The position numbers and the translations under genes were made by a program. This document shows positions 16,337 through 25,357 of a stretch of 64,000 nt of DNA, in pieces; the stretch's first letter is position 1; each line of letters begins with the position of its first letter. The stretch covers positions 1 to 64,000 of the forward strand of contig URMK01000017.1 of the NCBI GenBank assembly GCA_900548905.1, in the 5' to 3' direction. The notes under the pieces are model-generated. The model was not told where the DNA came from and ran no database searches. It was given only the letters and a program-made list of their open reading frames with translations. The DNA comes from an uncultured Lachnospiraceae bacterium (GTDB lineage: Bacteria; Bacillota; Clostridia; Lachnospirales; Lachnospiraceae).

Positions 16337-17929
16337 ATGGAAAACAAAATGTTCTGCTTCCAATGCGAACAGACGGCAGGCTGTACCGGCTGTACCGGCA
16401 AGGCGGGGGTGTGCGGAAAATCAGCACAGACAGCGAAGCTTCAGGATGAGCTTACCGGTGCGTTGATCGGACTGGCACGGGCCTGTTCCAACAATCCCGG
16501 GACGGATAAAACAGATTCCCTGATCCTGGAAGGCTTATTTACCACCATCACCAATGTGAATTTTAATGACGAGACGCTGCGCAGTCTCATCGGACGCGTG
16601 AGGGCGGAAAAGGCGGCCATTGTGCCGGGCTGCGCGGGCTGTGCTTCCCCCTGCGGTAATACGGACGATTATGACATGGATCGCCTGTGGAATGCGCAGG
16701 AGGATATCCGTTCCCTGAAATCCCTAATCCTGTTCGGGATCCGGGGAATGGCCGCATATGCGTATCATGCGGAGGTACTCGGCTATAGAAGCGGAGAGGT
16801 GAACGCCTTTTTCTACAAGGCGCTTTATGTGCTGGCAGAGGATTGGGGGATGGAGGAACTGCTTCCCGTCGTGATGGAAACCGGAAAAGTCAATCTGGAC
16901 TGTATGGAGCTTCTGGATCGGGCCAATACGGAAACCTACGGCACGCCTGTTCCGGCCAGAGTAACCCTTACCGTGGAGAAAGGGCCGTTTATCGTCATTA
17001 CCGGGCACGATCTCTATGACCTGCACCAGCTTCTGAAACAGACGGAGGGCAAGGGAATCAACATCTATACCCACGGGGAAATGCTGCCGGCCCATGCGTA
17101 TCCGGAACTGAAAAAATATACCCACCTGAAAGGGAATTTCGGTACCGCCTGGCAAAACCAGCAGAAAGAATTTGCCGGTATCCCTGCGCCTGTCCTTTTT
17201 ACAACCAACTGCCTGATGCCTGTGAAAGAAAGCTATGCGGATCGGGTATTCACCACAGAAGTGGTTTCGTACCCGGAAATGGTGCATATCGGCAGGGATA
17301 AGGATTTTACGCCGGTTATTGAAAAAGCGCTGGAGCTGGGCGGTTATAGCGAGGATACGGAATTTACCGGAATCAACGGCGGAAAAACGGTGCTCACCGG
17401 GTATGGGCACGGTACCATATTGGGAGCCGCGGACAAGGTGGTTGAGGCTGTAAAAAACGGCGCCATCCGGCATTTCTTCCTGGTGGGAGGCTGCGACGGG
17501 GCGAGGCCGGGCCGGAATTATTATACGGAATTCGTTAAACAGGCACCGGAGGATACGGTGATACTGACCCTTGCCTGCGGGAAGTACCGGTTTAACGATT
17601 TGGATCTTGGGTCCATCGGAGGGCTTCCCCGCCTGATGGATATAGGCCAGTGCAACGACGCTTACGGCGCCATCAAGGTTGCCTGTGCCCTGGCGGACGC
17701 CTTCGGCTGCGGTGTCAATGAACTTCCCCTGTCCATGGTCCTTTCCTGGTACGAACAAAAGGCGGTCTGCATCCTGCTCACCCTGCTGCATCTGGGAATT
17801 ACGGATATCCGTCTTGGCCCCACGCTTCCGGCCTTTATTTCCCCCAATGTGCTCCAATATCTGGCGGAGCACTATCATATCGCTCCCACCACGACACCGG
17901 AGGAAGACTTGAAGATCCTGCTGGGGTAG
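16337..17929 (+). CDS. hcp: Hybrid cluster protein (hydroxylamine reductase)
   Basis: 530 residues, normal for Hcp. The N-terminal cysteine motif (C7, C10, C19, C26) binds the cubane iron-sulfur cluster. The hybrid cluster ligands are spread over GCAGCASPC, TTNCLMP, GGCDGARPGR, LACGKYRFN and GQCNDAYG. Hcp reduces hydroxylamine to ammonia in vitro and is linked to nitric-oxide and nitrosative stress in anaerobes; it is cytoplasmic. The gene is monocistronic, ahead of the convergent M32 peptidase gene. Confidence 0.96.
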   Translation: MENKMFCFQCEQTAGCTGCTGKAGVCGKSAQTAKLQDELTGALIGLARACSNNPGTDKTDSLILEGLFTTITNVNFNDETLRSLIGRVRAEKAAIVPGCAGCASPCGNTDDYDMDRLWNAQEDIRSLKSLILFGIRGMAAYAYHAEVLGYRSGEVNAFFYKALYVLAEDWGMEELLPVVMETGKVNLDCMELLDRANTETYGTPVPARVTLTVEKGPFIVITGHDLYDLHQLLKQTEGKGINIYTHGEMLPAHAYPELKKYTHLKGNFGTAWQNQQKEFAGIPAPVLFTTNCLMPVKESYADRVFTTEVVSYPEMVHIGRDKDFTPVIEKALELGGYSEDTEFTGINGGKTVLTGYGHGTILGAADKVVEAVKNGAIRHFFLVGGCDGARPGRNYYTEFVKQAPEDTVILTLACGKYRFNDLDLGSIGGLPRLMDIGQCNDAYGAIKVACALADAFGCGVNELPLSMVLSWYEQKAVCILLTLLHLGITDIRLGPTLPAFISPNVLQYLAEHYHIAPTTTPEEDLKILLG

Positions 17930-17958
17930 GGGCTCCGTTCCTTCAGTGGAAAACCGGA

Positions 17959-19458
17959 TCAGAGGCCGTAAATCCGGCTGTATTTGGAACGGAAATAATC
18001 CAGCAGGGGTTTGGCGGACACATCACAGCCGCATACCCTCCGTATGACCTCGCGGGAATTATAGATACTTCCGTAGCGGTGGATGTTTTCCTTCAGCCAT
18101 GCGGTGATTTCCCGGATCCGGCCTTCCTCCAGGATGCGATCCAGGCTTCCCAGTTCCTTTTCTATCTGGTTCAGGAACATGCCGTCATAGACGGAACCCA
18201 GCAGATAGGAAGGAAAATAACCGAAGGAGCCGTCGGACCAGTGCATATCCTGCAGGATGCCCTCCGCATCGTTTTCCGGACGGATGCCAAGCAGGGCCTC
18301 CGTCTTATCGTTCCAGAGGGCGGGGAGCCGGTCTGTGGGTACATTCTCCTGAAAAATAGCTTTTTCCATTTCGTAACGGAGAATGATATGCAGACAGTAG
18401 GTCACCTCATCGGCCTCCGTCCGGATGAAGCTGGGATGGACATCGTTGATTGCCCGGCAGAAGGTGTCAAACGGAATGGCTTTGAACGGGGGAAGCAGTT
18501 CCCCCAGCTTTCCGTAAAGGGGAGTCCAGAACGCGGGCGTCCGGCCTAGGATATTTTCGTAAAAACGGGACTGGCTTTCGTGCAGGCCCATAAGGTTTAC
18601 CTGTTCTGCGGCGGTATTTAGATAGGCGGAGTCGATGTTCTGCTCAAAAATGGCATGGCCGCCTTCATGGATTGCGCTGAACATGGAGGAAAGCGGGAGC
18701 GTCTCATTATAATGATTGGTAACCCGGATATCTCCGTGGCACAGGCCGGTCGTGAAAGGATGCTCACTTTCCGCCGCCGCGCCGGCGTCGAAATCGAAAC
18801 CGATGTAGGACAGGAGCATATCCTGTACCTTTTTCTGGGCCTCTATCTCATAGGTGCCCTTCAACAGGGTCAAATCCGGTCTGCCTGCGTCCTTGATAGC
18901 AGACAGCAGCGGCAGGAGGCCGGCCTTCAGCTCTGTGAAAATACCATCTATGGCGGCGCTGTCCATCCCTTCTTCATACATGTCCAGAAGAACTTCATAA
19001 GGATCCTTGTCCGGCTCCATGTAGCCGACATATTGTTTGGTCATCGCGATCATCTTATCCAGGCTGGGGGCAAAGAGGGTAAAATCACCGGCCCGTTTTG
19101 CTTCCTCCCATACCTTTTCCGAGCGGCCCGAGGCAGTCACGTATTCCGTATAAAAATCCTGGGGGACACGCTGGAAACGCTGGTAATCCCTGTAATTGCG
19201 CCTTACGGTAACCTGCATTCCCTCATCCAGGCCGGCAAAGACCTCCAGCCGGGAGAGCTCACGCAGCATGCGGCCGTATTCCTCCGCCGTGGAAAGCCGG
19301 AAGGCCTCGGTAGAGAAAAAACCAAGTGCCTCCAGCTTGCTGTCGATACTCTTTTTTGGGGCGGCGGTCTGCAAATCCCAGCTTATCAGTGCGGCAGCCT
19401 GTTCATACTTTCTTATTTTTTTCAGATATTCTTTTAATTGTTCACCTGTCTGATCCAT
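17959..19458 (-). CDS. M32 family metallocarboxypeptidase
   Basis: 499 residues, the standard length for thermostable carboxypeptidase 1 (M32). The zinc site is HEGGH with H264, E265 and H268. The motifs DIRVTNHYNE and the late RTEADEVTYCLHI, which supplies the third ligand region, are also present. It removes C-terminal amino acids from peptides in the cytoplasm. ATG 19458 has AAGGAGG six bases upstream; an upstream in-frame ATG is unsupported. It overlaps the 3' end of the GntR-type gene by 17 bases, so both are on one transcript. Confidence 0.93.
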   Translation of the reverse strand: MDQTGEQLKEYLKKIRKYEQAAALISWDLQTAAPKKSIDSKLEALGFFSTEAFRLSTAEEYGRMLRELSRLEVFAGLDEGMQVTVRRNYRDYQRFQRVPQDFYTEYVTASGRSEKVWEEAKRAGDFTLFAPSLDKMIAMTKQYVGYMEPDKDPYEVLLDMYEEGMDSAAIDGIFTELKAGLLPLLSAIKDAGRPDLTLLKGTYEIEAQKKVQDMLLSYIGFDFDAGAAAESEHPFTTGLCHGDIRVTNHYNETLPLSSMFSAIHEGGHAIFEQNIDSAYLNTAAEQVNLMGLHESQSRFYENILGRTPAFWTPLYGKLGELLPPFKAIPFDTFCRAINDVHPSFIRTEADEVTYCLHIILRYEMEKAIFQENVPTDRLPALWNDKTEALLGIRPENDAEGILQDMHWSDGSFGYFPSYLLGSVYDGMFLNQIEKELGSLDRILEEGRIREITAWLKENIHRYGSIYNSREVIRRVCGCDVSAKPLLDYFRSKYSRIYGL

Positions 19459-20944
19459 AGGTTCCTCCTTGATTCCCCGCGGTAACCGACGGGGCATTTG
19501 TTTCAAATCCGGTTATTTCCTCCGCTCCCTTGACCCCGATTTCCATAAGGGTCTGTTTGGTGGAGGCAAAGTTGTTTTCGAATAAAGCGCGGCAGGCCTG
19601 TGCCAGCGTGCCGCTCCCGGGGGAAAGGCAGCCCTCCCGGACGGAGGCGGCGATCTCCGGCCAGCCGGGGACGGCTTCCTCACCGGTTTCTTCCAGACGC
19701 AGGATACTGCCGAACAGCAGCAGATGGGTAAGCTTGCTGTAGATTTCCCGCAGGGAAAGCAGGGGGCTGTAATGGACGACGGCCTGTAAAATCAGGCCGA
19801 CCGTTTGGACCATTGCCTTCTTTTCGTCTTTTCCGCCTGCGGCCTCATAAAGAGTATGCAGGGCATCCGCAGGAATGTGGGGAAACGTATGCCGTATGAC
19901 CGGCTCCGCCAGAACAGCCAGCAGCTGGAGCGCCTCCAGAAAGCATCTCATGTTGTCGTCCAGGGTCAGTTCCCTGAGCTTGTGGGGAATGGAAGAATCC
20001 CCCTTTTTAATGACGCGGGTACCTACGCCGTTGAAGGTTTGTGTAACACCCAGACGGTTCAGCAGGCGGATGGTACGGCGGATGGTAATTTCGGAAACAT
20101 GGTAGATATCCGCCAGCACCGCCCCCTTGGGAAGCAGGGTTCCCACCCGGTATGCATCCTGGTTGATCTTGCATATGACGTCAATGGCGACCGCATCACA
20201 ATACCGTGTGCGCCCCTTACGCGGTTCCCAGACAAAGGGGATCCGGGAATTCTCCGGCGGAAGGCAGGGAAAGTCTGCAAGATAGCTGATAATGGTATCA
20301 TAGAACCTGCTGCTGAGCTGATCCAGGCGCCTGAGGCATTCCTCCCGGCCGTAATCCCCGCAGTGCTTCCGGCAGTCGTTATAGCTGTCTGTCAGTTCCT
20401 GCCACAATTGCGCCGTTTCTTCTTTTGTGCAGCAGGAAGAGAAGATATCCGGGAAGGCGCTTTCCGCAAAGGAGCTTATATCGTAATACAGGCTCAGGAC
20501 GGAATGGCTTCCCATAACATGCAGGGACTGTTCAAATAGGGAAAACAGTTTTTGGGCCGTACAGGCAGCGAGCTCCTCCTCCGGGAGAAGGGAAGCCGCA
20601 TCTGTCATGCCTTGTATATTATGGAAACTGATGGCGGGGGAAATCAGCTTCAGGCATTTGCATAAATCCAGAAGCGCTTCGGCCCGTTGGGAAAAAACAG
20701 GGCTTCCCAGGTAATCCTCAAAGGGCTTTGCCAGAATGACGGTGGCTTTCCCGCGGCAGAGCTTAATGAGACCGTCTTGTTCCAGCATTTTAAGGGCTCT
20801 CTGGGCAGGACAGTAGGAAACCTGATAGCGTCTTGCGATTTCCTTTACGGACGGGAACCGTTCATCCTTATCATAAAAACCGAGCTGTATTTTACCGGCT
20901 AGGCTGCGGTAAATCGTTTGTTCCTGGCTGTTATAATTTGACAT
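19442..20944 (-). CDS. GntR-type regulator with two winged-helix domains
   Basis: 500 residues. An N-terminal GntR winged helix spans residues 1-70 (IYRSLAGKIQLGFYDKDERFP, then PAQRALKMLEQDGLI). A second GntR-like winged helix appears near residues 248-315 (GTLLPKGAVLADIYHVSEITIRRT with LLNRLGVTQ). All-helical regions follow each. No aminotransferase, FadR-C or UTRA domain is obvious. Two DNA-binding domains in one chain is unusual. It is divergent from the second hybrid kinase and overlaps the peptidase downstream. Confidence 0.75.
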   Translation of the reverse strand: MSNYNSQEQTIYRSLAGKIQLGFYDKDERFPSVKEIARRYQVSYCPAQRALKMLEQDGLIKLCRGKATVILAKPFEDYLGSPVFSQRAEALLDLCKCLKLISPAISFHNIQGMTDAASLLPEEELAACTAQKLFSLFEQSLHVMGSHSVLSLYYDISSFAESAFPDIFSSCCTKEETAQLWQELTDSYNDCRKHCGDYGREECLRRLDQLSSRFYDTIISYLADFPCLPPENSRIPFVWEPRKGRTRYCDAVAIDVICKINQDAYRVGTLLPKGAVLADIYHVSEITIRRTIRLLNRLGVTQTFNGVGTRVIKKGDSSIPHKLRELTLDDNMRCFLEALQLLAVLAEPVIRHTFPHIPADALHTLYEAAGGKDEKKAMVQTVGLILQAVVHYSPLLSLREIYSKLTHLLLFGSILRLEETGEEAVPGWPEIAASVREGCLSPGSGTLAQACRALFENNFASTKQTLMEIGVKGAEEITGFETNAPSVTAGNQGGTYGSDR

Positions 20945-21068
20945 TGTGTATATCCTTTCTTCCCTGTGGACTGTTTTTCCGGCCGGTTCCCTGGATAGGG
21001 GGAATTTTATTCCAGTAAATTCTAATTCATAATACCATAGAACCGCCTTTTTGGGAGGAAAAAATTGC

Positions 21069-21124
21069 TTGTTTTAATACCTTTATCAGATATAATATGA
21101 TATAGTATAGTATGATTAAGGTAT
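21069..21124 (+). promoter_or_regulatory. Promoter and inverted repeat in the GntR/kinase divergent region
   Basis: TTGTTT (21069-21074) and TATAAT (21091-21096), 16 bases apart, read towards the kinase. ATACCTTTATC (21077-21087) and GATTAAGGTAT (21114-21124) form an inverted repeat with 10 of 11 matching bases and straddle the -10. This fits a repressor operator, perhaps for the divergent GntR-type protein. Confidence 0.5.
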
Positions 21125-21172
21125 GGAAACAAGAAACAGCATACCATACGGAAAAATACAGGTGACAGAAAT

Positions 21173-23959
21173 ATGGAAAACAAGAATAAGCATAGCCGGA
21201 TGAAAGGTGCGGGCATTACCGGGGCAGCGGTATGTCCGGGAATCCTGGAGGGGCTTGCCGTCGGTGTGATCGGCTGTCTGCCGGATGAGGATCTTACCTT
21301 CCTCTGGGGGAATGCCTGCTTTTACAGCAGTATCGGATATTTACAGGAGGAATATACAAGCCGGTTCGGCAGCCTGCGTGACTATTATGCCGGTGATGAG
21401 GAGTCGTTTGCTTCTGTAAAGTGTGAGGTGTTACGGCTGCAGAAGGGCGGCGGGAAAGGGCTGGAACTGTCCGTGAAGCTGCCGGGGAAGGAAGGCGGCT
21501 ATGGCTGGTACCGGTTATCCGGAAGCCTTGCGGCTGCGGAAGGAGGTCCGGTATTCCAGGCGGTATTTACCGAAGTGGACGGCCTGGTGGGGGAAAAGGA
21601 GGAGCATCTTACGCTTTACCGGCAGAACCGGCAGTATTTCAGATGGATGATGGATACCTACGCGGGGAATGTGTACATAAGCGATATGGATACCTATGAG
21701 CTTCTGTACCTGAACGGGAATTCCTGTGAGACGCTTGGGTGCCGGGAAAGCGGCGTGCTGGGGAAAAAGTGCTATGAGGTTATCCAGGGGAGGACATCCC
21801 CCTGCCCCTTCTGTACCAATGACCGGCTGCGGGAGGATGGCTTTTATGAGTGGAAATTCTATAACCCCACGCTGGAACGGACGTTTATGATCAAAAACCG
21901 CATGATTAACTGGGAAGGACACCGGGCACGGATAGAGCTTTCCCATGACATGTACAGCACCGAATATAAGCTGGCACAGAAGGATCAGGAAAGGGATGCG
22001 CTACTGCGTTCTATTCCCGGGGGCATTTTCCGGCTGGATGCCGGGGACTGGAACACCATCCTGTGGTACGGCTGCAGTTTCCTGGATCTCATCGGATATA
22101 CCGGAGAGCAGTTCTCGGAAGAACTGCATTCCCAATGTGCATTTATCCATCCCCAGGACAGGGAGCGGATGGAGGGGCTGCTGAAGGAGGTAAAGGGCAG
22201 CGGAAGGAATACGGTGACGGAAATACGTATCCTCACCCGTTCGGGGGAGACACGTATCCTTACGGTTACCCTGAGTTATGTGAGCGAAGAGGAAAGCTGG
22301 GACGATATTCCCTCTTTTTACAGCCTGGTCATTGATGTCACAGCCGACCGGATGGAACAGGACCGGCAGCACAAAGCGCTGGAGGAGGCTTATGATGCGG
22401 CCCGGGTTGCCAATGCCGCTAAGACGAATTTCCTTTCCTCCATGTCCCACGATATCCGCACGCCTATGAACGCCATCATGGGTATGGCCGTCATAGCCCA
22501 GGCGAACCTGGACGCCCCGGAAAAGATACATGACTGCCTGGACAAAATTAACCTGTCCGGCAGGCATCTTCTCAGCCTGATCAATGAAGTCCTGGATATG
22601 TCTAAAATCGAGAGCGGGAAAGTGGATCTGACCTATGAAACGGTATCTTTTCCCGAGCTTTTGCAGGATGTGATGGATATGTGTCGTCCCCTTCTGGCGG
22701 AAAAGCAGCAGGATTTCATGATAAGCGCTTCCCGGGTGAAGCATGAAAAAGTAATATCGGACGGCGGGCGGCTGCATCAGATTTTTATGAATCTGCTGTC
22801 CAACGCCATCAAATATACGCCGGCCGGCGGCTGCATCAGCCTGCGTATCCGGGAAATGCTGTCCCCGGTGGAAGGCAAGGGACAGTATGAATTCGTGGTC
22901 ACGGATAATGGAATCGGGATATCCGAAGAATTCCGGCAGCATATATTCGAACCCTTCTCCCGGGCGGAGGATTCCAGAATCAGCAAAATACAGGGAACAG
23001 GGCTGGGAATGGCCATTACGGACAATATCGTGCGCATGATGAACGGAACCATTGAGGTGGAAAGCAGGCTGGGGGAAGGAAGCGAGTTTGTGGTTTCCCT
23101 GCCTTTGGAATTATATGTGGAGGAAGAGGCATGTGACTGCAGGCTGGACGGCCTGCCGGTGCTCGTGGTGGATGATGATGTGATTGTATGCGAGAGCGCG
23201 GCCGCACTGCTGAATGAGCTGGGTATGCGGGGCCGCTGGGTGCTTTCCGGAATGGAAGCCGTCTGCTGTATCGTACAGGCCCATGAGAACGGGGATGATT
23301 TCTTCGCGGTGATTCTGGACTGGAAGATGCCGGGAATGGATGGCCTGGAAACGGTAAAAGCCATCCGGGAAAAGCTGGGGCCTGACGTACCCATCATCAT
23401 TATTTCCGCCTATGATTATTCCGATATTGAAGAAGAATTCAAGCGGGCGGGGGCGGATGCCTTCATAACAAAACCTCTTTTTAAATCCAAAATGCTTCAT
23501 GTCCTGCAGCTGTTCTGTCAGAGTCTGAACACGGATACGGCGCCGGCCCATCCGGTAAAAAGGACGCATCCGTCGCTGGAGGGGAAAAAGCTTCTGCTGG
23601 TGGAGGACAATGAGCTGAACCGGGAGATTGCGGAAGAATTGCTGCAGATGCAGGGACTTCATGTGGATACGGTGGAAAACGGGCAGCGGGCGGTGGAACA
23701 GTTCCTGCGCACGGAGCCGGGAACCTATGCCTGTATCCTGATGGATGTACAGATGCCGGTTATGAACGGCTATGAGGCGACACGGGCGATCCGCGCCCTG
23801 GATCGGGAGGATGCGGCGAGCATACCTATCATCGCCCTGACGGCCAACGCCTTTGCTGCGGATATGGGAAAGGCGCGCAGCGTGGGGATGAGTGATTATA
23901 TTGCGAAGCCTATCGATATGGGGAATCTGGCGGAGACCCTGCAGAAATGGCTGCATTAA
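21173..23959 (+). CDS. Hybrid sensor histidine kinase with two REC domains
   Basis: 928 residues, with no clear transmembrane segment. The N-terminal 390 residues contain PAS-like modules, one holding an SCETLGCRES...CYEVIQGRTSPCPFC segment with several cysteines, like PAS domains of other clostridial kinases, and a PAS3-like module ending in VIDVTADRM. HisKA has H426 (MSHDIRTPMNAI). The HATPase boxes NLLSNAIKY, DNGIGIS and GTGLGMA follow. The receivers have D716 and D858. The domain order parallels the 1197-residue kinase upstream. No output domain is fused. Confidence 0.92.
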   Translation: MENKNKHSRMKGAGITGAAVCPGILEGLAVGVIGCLPDEDLTFLWGNACFYSSIGYLQEEYTSRFGSLRDYYAGDEESFASVKCEVLRLQKGGGKGLELSVKLPGKEGGYGWYRLSGSLAAAEGGPVFQAVFTEVDGLVGEKEEHLTLYRQNRQYFRWMMDTYAGNVYISDMDTYELLYLNGNSCETLGCRESGVLGKKCYEVIQGRTSPCPFCTNDRLREDGFYEWKFYNPTLERTFMIKNRMINWEGHRARIELSHDMYSTEYKLAQKDQERDALLRSIPGGIFRLDAGDWNTILWYGCSFLDLIGYTGEQFSEELHSQCAFIHPQDRERMEGLLKEVKGSGRNTVTEIRILTRSGETRILTVTLSYVSEEESWDDIPSFYSLVIDVTADRMEQDRQHKALEEAYDAARVANAAKTNFLSSMSHDIRTPMNAIMGMAVIAQANLDAPEKIHDCLDKINLSGRHLLSLINEVLDMSKIESGKVDLTYETVSFPELLQDVMDMCRPLLAEKQQDFMISASRVKHEKVISDGGRLHQIFMNLLSNAIKYTPAGGCISLRIREMLSPVEGKGQYEFVVTDNGIGISEEFRQHIFEPFSRAEDSRISKIQGTGLGMAITDNIVRMMNGTIEVESRLGEGSEFVVSLPLELYVEEEACDCRLDGLPVLVVDDDVIVCESAAALLNELGMRGRWVLSGMEAVCCIVQAHENGDDFFAVILDWKMPGMDGLETVKAIREKLGPDVPIIIISAYDYSDIEEEFKRAGADAFITKPLFKSKMLHVLQLFCQSLNTDTAPAHPVKRTHPSLEGKKLLLVEDNELNREIAEELLQMQGLHVDTVENGQRAVEQFLRTEPGTYACILMDVQMPVMNGYEATRAIRALDREDAASIPIIALTANAFAADMGKARSVGMSDYIAKPIDMGNLAETLQKWLH

Positions 23960-23996
23960 TGCGGTAAACGGCGTTTGTAAAAAAAGGAATAAGAGA

Positions 23997-24068
23997 AAGT
24001 CCGGGATTTCCTGTTATGGCGGCCCTTTTTGGGGGAGGGCCGCCATAACGGGGAAGCCGGACTTTTTT
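23997..24068 (+). terminator. Strong rho-independent terminator
   Basis: Two nested stems: AAGTCCGG/CCGGACTT outside and GTTATGGCGGCCCT/AGGGCCGCCATAAC inside, followed by TTTTTT. It terminates the kinase gene and faces the convergent LacI gene. Confidence 0.9.
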
Positions 24069-24105
24069 GCCGTGCCGGAAACGGGCGGCGGATGCGGGAA
24101 CCGTC

Positions 24106-25125
24106 CTATGCAGACGGAGCGGTGGATTGTCCCTGCCTTAGTACGGGCAGAGTGGTATAGGTCTGCACCAGCAGGGAGGGATTGTCCAGCTTGCGCAGCA
24201 GCATTTCAGCCGCCTGGACACCCAGGTCGTACACATCGATATCGATGACGGTAGGTGCCGGATCGATGATGGAGGAATAAGGATAGCTGTCAAAGGTCAG
24301 AAAAGCCGCATCCTCCGGAATGCGCAGCCTCTTTTCACGGAGCGCCTTGACAACGCCGAGGGCGAGCGTATTGTTTTCACAGATGAAGGCCCGGGGAGGC
24401 ACGGGAAGGGAAAGAACCTCCAGCGTCTGACGGCAGGCATCTTCCCGGGTGGAATCCGTGTAACGGATATATTCGTCGGGGATCCGGTAGCCATAATCAT
24501 ACATGCCGCCCAGGAAACCGTTCAGCCGCTGGGTGGAGATATGATCTGTCCGCCGCTCACCGATGAAGGCAACTTTTTCATAGCCGCATTCCAGCATATG
24601 CTGGGCGGCAAACTGTCCCGCCAGGCCGTTGTTCGTATCGATCCAGCATATCCGGCTTCCCGGGCCCGGGTGGCCGATATGGATGTGGGGAAAACGGCTT
24701 TCCGCAAGCAGCCTGGAAAGCTGCGGAAACATACAGGAGCCGTGGATGAGAATACCGTCCGCGATCCCTTTCCCGATCAGGCCGCCGAGATATTCCTGCG
24801 GTTCGCCTGCCTCCGGAAAATCCGTCAGCATCAGTGTATAGCCATGCTCCGCCAACGTATGGCGGACACCGCAGAGGATGTCGAACATGTGCGGGTTACG
24901 GTACGCTTCTTCTTTTTTCAGGCTGGATAAGAAAAGTATGTTTCGGGAAGCGCCTTTTGCAAAGCTGACGGCCCGGGCGTTGGGGGTATAGTGCAGCTTT
25001 CGGATCGCCTCGTGCACCCGGTCGCAGGTTGCGGGGGAAATGGAACTCCAGTTGTTGAGCACCTTGGAAACAGTGGAAGTGGAAACACCGGCTTCCTTTG
25101 CGACATCACGGATTGTTACGGCCAT
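24106..25125 (-). CDS. LacI-family transcriptional regulator of the maltodextrin locus
   Basis: 339 residues. The N-terminal LacI helix-turn-helix is clear (TIRDVAKEAGVSTSTVSKVL, then a hinge ending NARAVSFAKGASRN). A periplasmic-binding-protein-like effector domain follows (GILIHGSCMFPQ, HIGHPGPGSRICWIDTNN, AFICENNTLALGVVKAL). ATG 25125 has AAGGAGG seven bases upstream; an earlier in-frame start is unsupported. It is divergent from the sugar ABC transporter genes, and a perfect palindrome lies between them, so it probably represses them and responds to a malto-oligosaccharide. Confidence 0.92.
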   Translation of the reverse strand: MAVTIRDVAKEAGVSTSTVSKVLNNWSSISPATCDRVHEAIRKLHYTPNARAVSFAKGASRNILFLSSLKKEEAYRNPHMFDILCGVRHTLAEHGYTLMLTDFPEAGEPQEYLGGLIGKGIADGILIHGSCMFPQLSRLLAESRFPHIHIGHPGPGSRICWIDTNNGLAGQFAAQHMLECGYEKVAFIGERRTDHISTQRLNGFLGGMYDYGYRIPDEYIRYTDSTREDACRQTLEVLSLPVPPRAFICENNTLALGVVKALREKRLRIPEDAAFLTFDSYPYSSIIDPAPTVIDIDVYDLGVQAAEMLLRKLDNPSLLVQTYTTLPVLRQGQSTAPSA

Positions 25126-25250
25126 GGGAACCTCCTTGTGAAAATGTAATAACTTTAAAATTATAGTATAGCGGTTTCCTGACAAAGTCAACGGAGTTTA
25201 TGGAAAATGATAGAAAAATGGCTTGATTAATGGTATAAATGAGTTAAATA

Positions 25251-25266
25251 AATGGTGCGCACCATT
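25251..25266. promoter_or_regulatory. LacI-type operator
   Basis: AATGGTGCGCACCATT is a perfect 16-bp palindrome with a central CG, the usual form of a LacI-family site. It lies between the regulator and the transporter operon, about 90 bases before the binding-protein start. Confidence 0.75.
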
Positions 25267-25326
25267 ATTTGGGACAATATAAAGCTTTTTTAAGCAGTTT
25301 CCGAAGGGAACAGGATATTTTGATTA

Positions 25327-25340
25327 GGAAAGCGGTTTCG
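25327..25340 (+). promoter_or_regulatory. Possible cre site (CcpA)
   Basis: GGAAAGCGGTTTCG matches the cre consensus WTGNAANCGNWNNCW with about two mismatches and lies just before the ribosome binding site of the binding-protein gene. CcpA repression by preferred sugars would be expected. Confidence 0.45.
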
Positions 25341-25357
25341 TAAAAGGAGGACATAGA

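Noticed and set aside
22001..22942. Long reverse frame opposite the second hybrid kinase
   Set aside because: Same reason: shadow of a recognised forward gene.
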